From NCBI GenBank assembly GCA_022829145.1, contig CM040747.1, positions 148,371-212,370 on the forward strand: a stretch of DNA of 64,000 bases, in the 5' to 3' direction. Position numbers and translations under genes: made by a program. The DNA is from Albula goreensis (taxonomy: Eukaryota; Chordata; Actinopteri; Albuliformes; Albulidae). Below are positions 43,601 through 57,200 of the stretch, piece by piece (positions within the stretch are counted from its first letter, which is position 1; each line of letters starts with the position of its first letter). Below the pieces are notes generated by a model, which saw nothing but the letters and a program-made list of their open reading frames with translations, ran no database searches and had not been told where the DNA came from.

Positions 43601-46600
43601 TAGGTTTCATGTGTTTATGGCCTTTACGTTGGGGCTGTGGACGCACCTGAATGTAACCTGGTCTTGCTGTCCCACTGCAGGCCTTTCTGCACAGGATCCG
43701 ACAGACTACAGCCAGCCAGCAGTGCCTCTCTCCTGAACATGTGAAGGTAGGAGCTGCCTCTACCCCTAACCCTAACCCTAATCCTAACCCTAACCCAGCC
43801 AGCAGTGCCTCTCTCCTGAACATGTGAAGGTAGGGGCTGCTTCTAGCACCACTCATTTAATTTCCTTTCATCTCATGTTGTATTGCTTCATTGAAATATT
43901 GTAAATATTAAATAAAATTGTTTTATTTAACCTTTTTATTATTCAGGTAAGTTCCATTGAGAGAGAGAGAGAGAGAGAGAGCTCATTTTCAAGAGAGACC
44001 TGATGTACACGAAATATAACAAAAACATTCATGAACAAATAACCTAAAAAAATGCATAACTATTTGAATAATAAATTACAATAAATACAATATTATAATA
44101 AAAAAACGTAAATAAATTAAGAACACATGCTAAATTAAAAGCACAATAAATCAAAATAAGAGCATAAAAGCTCATCAATTAAAACAATTACATTCTGTTT
44201 TGGGGAGGTTTAAAGTCTTGCTTTTAAACTGGCAATAACTTAAGACTATTAATTTTTAAAGTTCTCTGCAGCTTATTCTATGTGTATGGAGCATAAAATC
44301 TGATTGTGGTCTTTCCAAATTCATAATTAATTCTAGGTACCTGGAGTCTGTGCCAATCATGTGACCAAGTTTTATAAGTTCCTACCGATCCATTGAGCAC
44401 AGGTGTAATGTAAGATGGTAATTTGCCAGTAAAGGCTTTGTACATAAATATCGATGTCACTGATCATTTAAATTTAAGCATATCCCTCACTCCAAAGTTG
44501 TCTGGTTTCTACAGGTCCTGAAAAAATACAAAAAAAACATGTTTTTCCTGTCAGTGGTATGTAAATCTCAAGGTTTTTTTGCACAAAAAAATGACCCACT
44601 GAAATGTCTAAAGTTTGGCATGATTTTAAACCATAAATGAAAGGGAATACAATTGTCTGCATATAGACCAAAACTGATCTAGCCATTGAAGCAGAAGCAG
44701 TAGGGATTTACCCAAGATGCACTGCACAGGTGGGAGATTGCCATGGCTGCTGTAAGGTCATGCAGTAAAACAATATCAGAAACAACACATAACTGTAGGC
44801 TACATGTTGCACGAGTAGCTTGCTAATTTAAAGTATTGCATCTTACTGTCTTAAATTAACAAGTAGGAGCACATCTCCTACTTCACTACGTTTTATAACA
44901 AAAATTCTCAATTAGATTCATTCTTGTGTCTGCACAGTCGATCAGCCAGCACATGGCTGTGTGCGATGTAGGCCATTTACCCAGTCTGTCCACATAACCC
45001 TACCCCCAACCATCTACCCAGCCTGTCCACATGACCCTACCCCCAACCATCTACCCAGCCTGTCCACATGACCCTACCCCCAACCATCTACCCAGCCTGT
45101 TCACATGACCCTACCCCCAACCATCTACCCAGCCTGTTCACATGACCCTACCCCCAACCATCTACCCAGCCTGTCCACATGACCCTACCCCCAACCATCT
45201 ACCCAGCCTGTCCACATGACCCTACCCCCAACCATCTACCCAGCCTGTTCACATGACCCTACCCCCAACCATCTACCCAGCCTGTTCACATGACCCTACC
45301 CCCTACCCCCAACCATCTACCCAGCCTGTTCCAGCCTGTTCACATGACCCTACCCCCCAACCATCTACCCAGCCTGTTCACATGACCCTACCCCCAACCA
45401 TCTACCCAGCCTGTTCACATGCTCTGTTCTGAGTCAGGTGTAACCGCTTCATGGGTTTCATGCTTCCCTGTGACAAGTAAGGTGAATGGTCTAGTGAAAA
45501 AAACGTTTGCACCTTATATCAAACAACGTGATTTATTAACAGTTTAGTAGAGGTTAAAATCTTCTCTGTCAGAACTGTCCTGTAGTTATTCAGCTCAGAG
45601 TGGAGTATCTTTTGGAGAGGGAAACACTCTTAACAGCCATGGAGCAAATTCATATTCCATATAGTCACTTAAATATGTCAGATCCTTGTAAAGATCCACT
45701 TAAAACCGTTACTGTAATGGTGGAAGCATTCTTTGTTGCCATCTGACATTCAGTAGAAACCGTTTCAGGAAGGAGGTCTACGGCACAAGACAAAGCACAT
45801 AATGGTCAGACTGCAGACTTCAGCCAAACCACATTATCTGAACTTGTTGGACATTTGTGCTGGTTCAGGGTGAAGCTCAGGGCAGACAGTGTGACCGTAT
45901 AACAGATGTTAATTGTTTGCAGATGTTGCTGCGCTTACATTTGAGTGCAGTGTAACCCAACCTCACAGCAGATGGGCTGGGGGCCGTGCTGATCTCTGTC
46001 TGGATGGCATGGATGACGTATCTGCTGTCCTGCCAAGCGGAACCCAAGTTCTTCCACATTTGCGTTCCTTCCCAGCAGGTGTGGATCTGAGGATCCGCAG
46101 CCCGGGTTTGGTTTCCTTCTTGACAGATTAGTTGTGGTTAATGTGGAGAGATTGTGTCAGGGCTGGGTTCTGTGTGTCACAGGGCAGAGGTAGATACCTG
46201 CACATCTTGTGAGGTTTAAAGAGGGCCTTACGGGCACTTATCTCTCAAATGTCCATCAGTTTGTTAGCTGAAGTGAAAACTGGAAGAGTTTTGACCTTGA
46301 ACATCATTCCTGTCACACATTTTTATTTCTGCCCATAGTGTGCCTCTCATGCTGCTGTAAGTGCCAGCAGTGTGTGTTCAGCTCAGTGATCAGCAGTATG
46401 TGATCAGCAGTGCGTGTTGAGCTCAGTGCCAGCGGTGTGTGTTGAGCTCAGTGATCAGCAGTGTGTGTTCAGCTCAGTGTGCAACAGTGTGTGTTCAGCT
46501 CAGTGATCGCAGTATGTGATCAGCAGTGCGTGTTGAGCTCAGTGCCAGCGGTGTGTGTTGAGCTCAGTGATCAGCAGTGTGTGTTCAGCTCAGTGTGCAA

Positions 46601-49600
46601 CAGTGTGTGTTCAGCTCAGTGTTCAACAGTAAGTATTCAGCTCGGTGTTCAACGGTGCATGTTTAGCTCGGTGATCAGTGGTGTGTGTTCAGCTTAGTGC
46701 CAGTGGTGTGTTGAGCTCAGTGTTCAGCGGTGTGTGTTCAGCTTGGTGATCAGCATTGTGTGTTCAGCTTGGTGATCAGCATTGTGTGTTCAGCTCGGTG
46801 ATCAGCAGTGTGTGTTGAGCTCAGTGATCAGCGGTGTGTTTTCAGCTCAGCATTGAGCCTCTGGCAGGGCAGGGGATGGCCTCATGGGGAGGTTGTAGCT
46901 CTTACAGACTACTGTATGTAGCTGGCTGCTTTAGCCAGTGGGACAATAAATGCATGTACAAACCCCCCACCTCTCTTTGTGTCATCATTATCCACACAGA
47001 TCTTGTTCTCCAACATTGAGGCCATCCTGGACGTTCACCAGGAGGTTCTGTCAGCCCTGGAGTGCAGCCTGCTGCCTGAGCCTCACTCTCAGCATGCAGT
47101 GGGCCATGTTTTCCTCCAGTTTGTGAGTATTCAATCCCCCTTTCCCAAAACCCTGCCCCCTGCCAGCAGGGGCCCCAGCTTGGCCTGGCACTCTCTGCAG
47201 AGGGTGTGCCAGCCCCTAACCCCTCAGACCCCCTGTCGCAACAGTCCCATCTGTGCCAGGGGCCTTTACCCAACAATGGAGCCAAACCAGCAGACCTGAA
47301 TAGTCCATCCCAGAGCACAGACCCCCCAGACCAGATTAGCCAAGACCAGAGCACAGATCCCCAGACCAGATTAGCCAAAACCAGAACACAGACCCCCAGA
47401 CCAGATTAGCCAAGACCAGAACACAGACCCCCAGACCAGATTAGCCAAGACCAGAACACATACCCCCAGTCCAGATTAGGCAAGACCAGAACACAGACCC
47501 CAGACCAGATTAGCCAAGACCAGAACACAGACCCCAGACCAGATTAGCCAAGACCAGAACACAGACCCCCAGACCAGATTAGCCAAGACCAGAACACAGA
47601 CCCCCAGACCAGATTAGCCAAGACCAGAACACAGACCCCCAGACCAGATTAGCCAAGACCAGAACACAGACCCCCCAGACCAGATTAGCCAAGACCAGAA
47701 CACAGACCCCCAGACCAGATTAGCCAAACCAGAACACAGACCCCCCAGACCAGATTAGCCAAGACCAGAGCACAGACCCCCAGACCAGATTAGCCAAGAC
47801 CAGAACACAGACCCCCAGACCAGATTAGCCAAGACCAGAGCACAGACCCCCAGACCAGATTAGCCAAGACCAGAACACAGACCCCCAGACCCTGAACGTA
47901 GTAGCTCCTGCTGGCCTAAATATATGCATGAACCCGGATTAAAGGAGAACATCACGGGCTGTTTTTCCCAAGCCAGTATCTTTACTAATGGTTTGTGTAA
48001 CTTTGACTGCACCAAAAGGACTTTCATGCTGAAATATTATAACACTTGTGTTTCATTAATTTCCTCTGTCAGATTTGCACAGTGAACATCCAACTGTACA
48101 AATGAGTAATCTATTAACGCATTAGGGTGTTTGCATCAGCTAAGCAAAAGAGTAACTGAATGTGATTGTTGATCTAAGAAAGTCATGTTGATTAATGTTG
48201 ACTGGGTGATTGAATTCAGCATCCTTTTTGAGGAGTGCAGGCAGTTACTGAGGCCAGGTATTCTGTGCTTTCTGCTTTTGCAAGCCATAAGAAAATCCTA
48301 ACCATGAACGTACTGTTTACGCTGAAGTTTTATTTCTATTTATTTATTTTCTTTTTTTAATTGTATTAGTATTATTGGTGGTGTAGGGATTTTTCCTACT
48401 TGTAAGTAAGACTCGTAATTCCAAAGTTTAAGTTAAAAGCAATTTAATAACAAAGCAAAAAAAATTATGTGTTTACAGTATGAAACATACTGGGTAAAAG
48501 AAAGGCAGATCAATTACAAAGATGCTGTGGTGTGGGTACAAGCTTTATACCCCAAACCTGACATAAAATGCTGACATAAAATGCAGATTCCCGTTCCTGA
48601 TTGGTTCACAAGGAGACAAAATGACATTATTGTAGATCAATGGTTGGAGGCTTCAAAGAATCTCTTCCTTCCTCTACCGCATAGAAAAAGACAGAGATAG
48701 AACACCTCATACAGTATCCCAATCACTCAAATATACACAAATCCAGTCTTGGGTTCACACCCCTGTGTCTCACAGTCTCAGGAACAAAAGGTGTGATGTG
48801 GAAGGCAACCTGATGATCATTCAGGAAAAGGCAAGCTAATCAACTCCCTTTGATTTTAACCCCCCCTTGATCATTACATTGATTGTTTGTATTTGGTGAC
48901 CATCCAAGAACATTAAGCAGGCATTGCATTTTTCCTTACAGTGGGAAGCTCGCATCAATGAATACTGCATTTTTGCAGAAAAAATATATGTATATTCTGT
49001 CTGCTGTTCGATGTTAAACTGATCAAAGGAAGTTTGATCTGTTCTGTTCCATCAGGTCAGTGTTGCTTTATGTAGCTGTTTTCTGTCCTGCTCAATGCCA
49101 TTAATATTTAATCGCAGGCTCGGTTTACTCCAGGGTTGGTTGAATTCCTTGACATAGTGTTATTCCCTGTTTGGATGTCTTCCCGGGGCAGGGTATATGG
49201 GTGCGTGGCAGTGATGGTGCTGAGGTATGTCAGCACAGAAACGCACTGTTTGTAATGGATCCCTCAGTGGTGTCTACAGATAAGCAGAGTAGGATTTCCA
49301 GCCCTGATCAGGGTCTGAATGCCTCAGAGAAGTTAGGTTGGATTTCTCAAGCTGGCTCGGTTGCACAAGAAAGGTTTGGGTTTTTTTTTTTGTTTTGTTT
49401 TTTCAGGAAATCTTCATGATTTCAGATGAATGCTGACCCTGTGATCTCAGAGTCTCAGCCGAGAGATCTCAGCAGTGTCTTCCCAGAATACCACACTGGC
49501 TTGTGCTGGTCTGGCGTGTTTCAGAGGAAAAGCTGCTAATGTCCACATTTGGTTGTCATTTCAGGGAGGCAGATTCTCTGTGTATGGGGAGTATTGCAGT

Positions 49601-52600
49601 AACCATGAAAAAGCACTCAGGCTGCTGATGGAGCTCAACAAAGTCCCCAGTGTCAGGACCTTCCTATTGGTGAGTTCAGGCATGAGGACTCTGCTATTGG
49701 GGGAATTAGGTTTTCTTCTTTTTGGTTAGTTCAGGTTTTTTAGATTGTTGTCACTGCTTTTGTTTCAGCATTGTATGCTGCTTGGAGGAAAGAAGACCTC
49801 AGATATTCCACTGGAGGGGTACCTGCTCACCCCCATCCAGAGAATCTGCAAATACCCGCTGCTGCTGAAGGTAAAGCCACCCACTCCCCAGTCAGTCACT
49901 CATCATCAGGGCTTTGAGAGCGTTCTGTATAGAGACCCCAGGGTTACTGCGCAGATGTACAGTTATTATCACATCAGTAAAATAGCACCGCCTCCATGGA
50001 TCGCTCTGCCCCCTCTGCAGAGTCAGGTTTGCGGCTTGTATTCTGAGCTCCTCCCCCTGTACACCCCAGGAGCTGCTGAAGAGAACCCCAAAGAAGCATG
50101 TGGACTACCCTGCAGTGGAGGCAGCGCTGCAGGCCATGAAGAATGTGTGCTCCAACATCAATGAGACCAAGAGACAGATGGAGAAGCTGGAGGCACTGGA
50201 GCAGCTGCAGTCCCATATAGAGGGCTGGGAGGTGAGATATGAACACAAATGTTGACAGCGGGCACAGGGTGCGTTCACACCTAAACTCGTCCTCAGAACT
50301 ACAGACTCTTTTCTGCTCTTTACAATATTTTTAATGTTTAATTTACACAAAATTAGACTTTGCTAATGCAAGTGTTGTATTTGCAGTAATTCCACCTCCA
50401 GGTACTTCACCAAGAATTCCTGGAGAGCACAGCTCATCTGTGTGTTTCTCACAGGGAACCAGCCTGGCTGATATCTGCACCGAGCTGCTCCTCCATGGGA
50501 ACCTGCTGAAGATCTCGGCTGGAAACATTCAGGAGAGAGTTTTCTTCCTGTTTGATAACCTGCTGGTGTACTGCAAACGCAAATCCAGGTGAGCACACAA
50601 GCTTGCAAACGGCACACGAGATTCAACTAATCATCTCACTGGCCACAGTCCTGCTAATGTTTCCAAGTCATTCCAGCTCCGTTACAGACCACGAGCTGAA
50701 AACCTGTGAAAGCCGCGTCTGGGCTCACACACAGGCGAGAAACGGGACGGCTCCTTGAGAAAATGCTCTCTTTTTATTCCAGAGTCTCAGGGAAGAAATC
50801 CACCAAGAGGGCGAAGTCCATCAGTGGCCCTCAGTACGTGTTCAGGGGGCGCATCAACACAGAGGTCATGGAGGTGGAAAATGTGGAGGATGGAACAGGT
50901 GTGTGTGTGTGTGTGTGTGTGTGCCCATGTGTGAGCATGCGAGTGTGTGTGTATGTGTGTGTATGTGTGTGCATGTCTGTGTGCACACGTGTGAGCATGC
51001 GAGTGTGTGCATGTGTGTGCGTGCGTGTGTGTGCATGTGTGTGCGTGCGTGTGTGCTTATATGTGTCTCTGTGCATGCCTGCACAGTAAATAAGTGCAAA
51101 TTTTCATTCTTACATTTTTTTTTCCAAGATACTGATGATGATTGCTGAAGTCAAACAGTATTTGCTGCAACTGCATCCTACTGCAGCATTCATCTGTGAG
51201 GTCACAGCAGCAATAACAGCAGTTCATTATCCCTGTTTAATGTTGTACTGACCCTTTTTATTTCTTTTTTGGCAGCAAAAAGTGCTCTGTGTTCTATACT
51301 AATGGGGCTACGTGTTTTTTAGTCCTCTCAAAAGCAGATCCATGTCACCTTATGAATCTCTAAAGTGCTCTTTCAGCTCATCTGTGAAAAGTCACTGCAT
51401 GTCTTTGATATATTGTGGCTGTGATGTCATAGCCCTCACTGCTGCAGTAGCTCCTCCCTCCCATAACCTGATATGTTTGTATGAAACATCACCTGTAAAA
51501 CCATTCTGGGATAGTCCCTTTTTTGGACTCCAAAGACACTTTTGTTTGATTGCATAATTAATTCATTATAGCTGCAGCCCCCATACACGCACTCACACAT
51601 TCACATGCGCACACCTATGTACACATTCTCACTCATGCACACTCTCTCTCTCTCTCTCTCACACACGCACAGACACACACAAACGCACACACACTCACAC
51701 ATACATTAAGTGGTGATGGGTACAAGGACACAAAAGGGGAGTTGCATGACAACAGGCAATGTTAACATGATGTAATAACAATAAAATAAAGGACAGCAAA
51801 TACAAAACAGATAGTCGTCAGTGCTACTTTTGTCTTTGGTAGGAGACCAATTTGACGGCCATTCCCATTCTCCAACTATCTTTGTTAATGTTTCATAGCT
51901 GACTACCACAGCAATAACTACACTGTGACCAACGGCTGGAAAATCCATAACACAGCCAAGAACAAGTGGTTTGTGTGCATGGCCAAAAATGTGGAGGACA
52001 AACAGAAGTGGCTGGATGGCCTCCTGAAGGAAAGGGAACAGAGAGAGAGTGAGTGATGTTCCATTCGTTCTTGTTTTTATGTTCTTTATTTAGTCCTATT
52101 TGTGTTTTCATTTAGTCATGCTTTTCATGGCTTTAATGCTTTAACTGTTGTGCCATTCCTACAGAGACAATGTAGCTCAAATCATAGTGTAGATCACAGT
52201 GCAATTACACAGGTCATAGTGCACTTACAGTACACAGGTAGAGCAACTGAAAGTCAACAAAAACAGACATGTGAATAAAAGGACAACAACAAAAGGTGTG
52301 CTGAGGATGAGTTAAATGGGGAATTCTAGTAACTGAAGGTAGAAAGATAGCTGGATTCCTCTCAGCTCAGGGGTCCTGCTTATGCTTCACCAAGTCTGAA
52401 AGAAAAGACAAACTCATACTCTGGACAGCACAGTGGAGAAACAGGTTTCAGCTTGAGCACAACCAGGGATTTCCTTTTAGTCTTCCTCTTGTTAATCTTG
52501 GAGTAGCAACCTGATGTTGCTCTCCAGGGTCCTGCAGCTGGACTTTTGGCTGGTGGCGCTGTCCTAGGTCCTGATCCCTGTGGTAGGTGTGCAGTCTGTG

Positions 52601-54171
52601 GTCTGGAAGCCAGGGCTATTATTACTGGCTGTGTCTTAGTAAGGGGGTGTGTCCTTTGGCACAGGGGGCTGTAATGGGGGTGTGTCCTTTGGCACAGGGG
52701 GCTGTAATGGGGTGTGTCCTTTGGCACAGGGGGCTGTAATGGGGGTGTGTCCTTTGGCACAGGGGCTGTAATGGGGTGTGTCCTTTGGCACAGGGGGCTG
52801 TAATGGGGTGTGTCCTTTGGCACAAGGGGCTGTAATGGGGTGTTTCCTTTGGCACAAGGGGGCTGTAATGGGGGTGTGTCCTTTGGCACAGGGGGCTCTA
52901 ATGGGGTGTGTCCTTTGGCACAGGGGCTCTTATGGGGGTGTGTCCTTTGGCACAGGGGGCTCTAATGGGGTGTGTCCTTTGGCACAGGGGGCTCTAATGG
53001 GGTGTGTCCTTTGGCACAGGGGGCTGTAATGGGGTGTGTCCTTTGGCACAGGGGGCTCTTATGGGGGTGTGTCCTTTGGCACAGGGGTCTCTAATGGGGG
53101 TGTGTCCTTTGGCACAGGGGGCTCTAATGGGGGTGTGTCCTTTGGCACAGGGGGCTCTAATGGGGGTGTGTCCTTTGGCACAGGGGGCTCTTATGGGGGT
53201 GTGTCCTTTGGCACAGGGGGCTCTAATGGGGGTGTGTCCTTTGGCACAGGTCTGAAACTGGGCATGGAGCGGGATGCCTATGTGATGATTGCAGAGAAAG
53301 GAGAGAAGTTGTACCACATGATGATGAGTAAGAGCCGTCATCTGATCAAGGACCGGCGCAGGAAGCTCAGCATTGTGCCCAAGTGCTTCCTGGGAAAGTG
53401 AGTCCTCCAAAGCACTCAAACACTGGACATTGAGGTGGGGGCTCTAAGATGAGGTTGTAGCTGCACTGGACATTGAGGTGGGGGCTCTAAGATGAGGTTA
53501 TACATACACTGGACATTGAGGTTGCAGGTCATGGAGATCATGCATCTCTAAAAATATATCCTCTGACATAAAAAAATATTTTCATTGATCAAACTAGTTG
53601 AAAGCTTTCACCTGTTCTGCACAGCACCTCGTTTTCTTTATAGGGAGTAAAATATGGATCATATGTATTGCAGATATCAGGAACTATTTCAGTCACTAAA
53701 TATTAAAATTCTGTTGTATTTTTACACCAAAGTTATAGAATTGGATCATTCCCATATTATCCCTCCCCACAGATCCCTCCATCTCAGAGTGTACCACGCA
53801 TAATACGTATTGATTCTTTTTCAGACAGTAAATGGTAAGTAGCCCTGAAAATAAAAGTTTCCCAATTCCAGCAGTGGGTTTCACCTGCAGTGAAGGGTAA
53901 ATTGTGTTTTAATCCTTAAATTTGAGAAGTGAATGTGATTTGGTAAAATGTTGCTGTTTGAAAATACCTGTGAGAGAATATCCCTCTGGCTCCGGTGCTT
54001 CGCTGGTTGTTTTGCTTCGCTGGTTGTGTGGGATTTATGGGAAACATTCTTAGTGTTTCCAGGAAGTGCGCTCTCCACAGCAGCCTGATCCCTGCCAAGC
54101 CACCATTTATGCAAGGAGATCAATACCAGAGCTGCTTTTCCCCATCTCCTCCACTCACACACACACACAGA

Positions 54172-54219
<48 letters not shown>

Positions 54220-54228
54220 AACACACAC

Positions 54229-54272
<44 letters not shown>

Positions 54273-57200
54273 GAGCACATGCACACTTACCTTAGCACAT
54301 AAACACACTGAGCTGAGCACATATATGCACACGCACACACACAAGCATACGGTAAATGCATACAGCGAGCACATACACATGTATTTACTTTCCTCCCACT
54401 GTCCTCACTGTCACTCAGTGGTTGTTCAGTGAGTTACGTAAGGGCACATTCTTCATGTTTCCTTCATTGTGCAAAACCTGAGAGAGCCCTGTCAAATTAA
54501 GCAGCCATGTTCATTTAGGGTTGGCTGCACATGAATACTGTTGTCTTTGAGTTCTCTGCCAGTTCTAATTAGCAGTAATTTGTCTTCCAGTGTTTTTCAG
54601 AAAAATGAAAATAAATTTGGCAAATGCATACAGCTTAGCTGATGCTACATAGGAAGCAAAATGCCTCTGTTAGCGCATCAGATTCCTCGTATTACATGCT
54701 AAGAGATTTGCATTATTGCTGAAGGTTTTAATACATGGAGATGTAGTTTGTGTAATGACATCATAAATAAAAAATACATAAAATCATGAAAAAGATTATC
54801 TTTTGTTCCAATTACTGGTGAACATACCAGCAGGAATTTCAGTAGGATTTCAAAGCATGCAAAGGGATAGGCAAAGCTCACAAGCACAGACATACAGAGA
54901 CACATGCATTTATAAATAATGACCCCATTTCTTTGATTGGACTAATGTTTCATATGTAATCCGACTTTTGGCATGAGTCCTGTCTCAACTGAAACAGAGA
55001 AGGAAAGAAAATGTTCTTATTTTGGGATTTCCAGCCTGGGATAACTGAGTCAGTCGGGTGTTTGCTCATCACAGTCTGTGTTACGCTGTTGTTGTGTTAG
55101 CGCTAGGCTGTGTTAGCATGGGTATTATATTAACCTGTGAGTGCTAATGTGTTACTGAGTTTCACAGCCTCAGTCTTTTTAGCGTGGGGTGTGTGTCCTC
55201 ATTGATATTGTTGTCGCAGAGCTGCTCATGTTTCTGTGTCTGCAGTGAGTTTGTGTCATGGCTGATGGAGAGCGGGGAGATCAGCAAGCCAGACGAGGGG
55301 GTGAACCTGGGACAGGCCCTGCTGGAGAACGGAATCATCCACCATGGTCAGGCTTTCCCCTTCTCCTCCTCTGTGTAACACAGGACTGTCTCCTCCTCTG
55401 TGTAACACAGGACTGCCTCCTCTTCTGTGTAACACAGGACTGTCTCCTCCTCTGTGTAACACAGGGCTGTCTCCTCCTCTGTGTAACACAGGGCTGTCTC
55501 CTCCTCTGTGTAACACAGGACTGTCTCCTCCTCTGTGTAACACAGGGCTGTCTCCTCCTCTGTGAAACACAGGACTGTCTCCTCCTCTGTGTAACACAGG
55601 ACTGTCTCCTCCTCTGTGTAACAAAGGGCTGTCTCCTCCTGCCTCTTTCCCCTTCTCCTCCTCTGTGTAACACAGGGCTGTCTCCTCCTCTGTGTAACAC
55701 AGGGCTGTCTCCTCCTCTGTGTAACACAGGGCTGTCTCCTCCTCTGTGTAACACAGGACTGTCTCCTCCTCTGTGTAACACAGGGCTGTCTCCTCCTCTG
55801 TGTAACACAGGGCTGTCTCCTCCTCTGTGTAACACAGGGCTGTCTCCTCCTCTGTGTAACACAGGGCAGGACATAGATTTGGGATATCATACAGATGTCA
55901 TACACAGATGCGGGTGTATGGGTGGAGTATTGACACAGATGTGGGTGTCTCCTCCTCTGGAGTATTGACACAGATGCGGGTGTGTGGGTGGAGTATTGAA
56001 CACAGATGCGGGTGTGTGGGTGGAGTATTGACACAGATGTGGGTGTATGGGTGGAGTCCTTGTCAAGATGGGGTGTATGGGTGGAGTATTGACACAGATG
56101 TGGGTGTATGGGTGGAGTATTGAACACAGGATGTGAGTGTAACACAGGAGTATTGTCACAGATGCTGTGTATGGGTGGAGTATTGTCACAGATGTGGGTG
56201 TATGGGTGGATATTGACACAGATGCGGGTGTATGGGTGGAGTATTGACACAGATGTGGGTGTATGGGTGGAGTATTGACACAGATGCGGGTGTATGGGTG
56301 GAGTATTGACACAGATGTGGGTGTATGGGTGGAGTATTGACACAGATGTGAGTGTATGGGTGGAGTATTGACACAGATGCGGGTGTATGGGTGGAGTATT
56401 GACACAGATGCGGGTGTATGGGTGGAGTATTGTCACAGATGCGGGTGTATGGGTGGAGTATTGACACAGATGTGAGTGTATGGGTGGAGTATTGACACAG
56501 ATGCGGGTGTATGGGTGGAGTATTGTCACAGATGCGGGTGTATGGGTGGACTATTGTCACAGATGTGGGTGTATGGGTGGAGTATTGACACAGATGTGGT
56601 GTATGGGTGGAGTATTGTCACAGATGTGGGTGTATGGGTGGAGTATTGACACAGATGCGGGTGTATGGGTGGAGTATTGACACAGATGCGGGTGTATGGG
56701 TGGAGTATTGACACAGATGTGAGTGTATGGGTGGAGTATTGTCACAGATGCAGGTGTATGGGTGGAGTATTGACACAGATGCGGGTGTATGGGTGGAGTA
56801 TTGACACAGATGCGGTGTATGGGTGGAGTATTGATATGCTGCTGCACATTGCGTCTCACTCTTCCCTGGCTCTGCCGTTTTTCATGCATGGTATCATAGT
56901 ATGGGTGGCTGATTACAGCCCTGGGGATCAGGGCTACACTCCGCCCCAGTCCTGAGGGAGGTCACATCTGCAGCTCTGATATTAAGCAGCCTCCATGCTC
57001 TCCACTCCCTGCTGGCCACATGTGTCCAGATTACAGTCATGGTTTATTACAACCCAGTTGAGTGGATTTGGTTTACATCATTTTGGAGATAGAAAATGAA
57101 GATTATGGACGATGTGCAAGTCTGTAAAAATGTTGCAATGTTCCAGAACTGCAAAACACATGTATGAACTGTGCTCCCCGAAAGTACTGAAAATTAGCTG

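Noticed and set aside
43763-43797. Possible chromosome end because of CCCTAA repeats
   Set aside because: Only about five units, embedded inside a gene with coding exons on both sides.
47206-47409. Frame after PREX1 exon 3 with [12 protein letters not shown]
   Set aside because: It is the start of the 35-bp array and lies beyond the exon 3 donor GTGAGT.
55256-56529. Frames up to 393 residues around the 27-bp and 31-bp arrays
   Set aside because: Repeat-driven open frames; only 55246-55346 belongs to a real exon.
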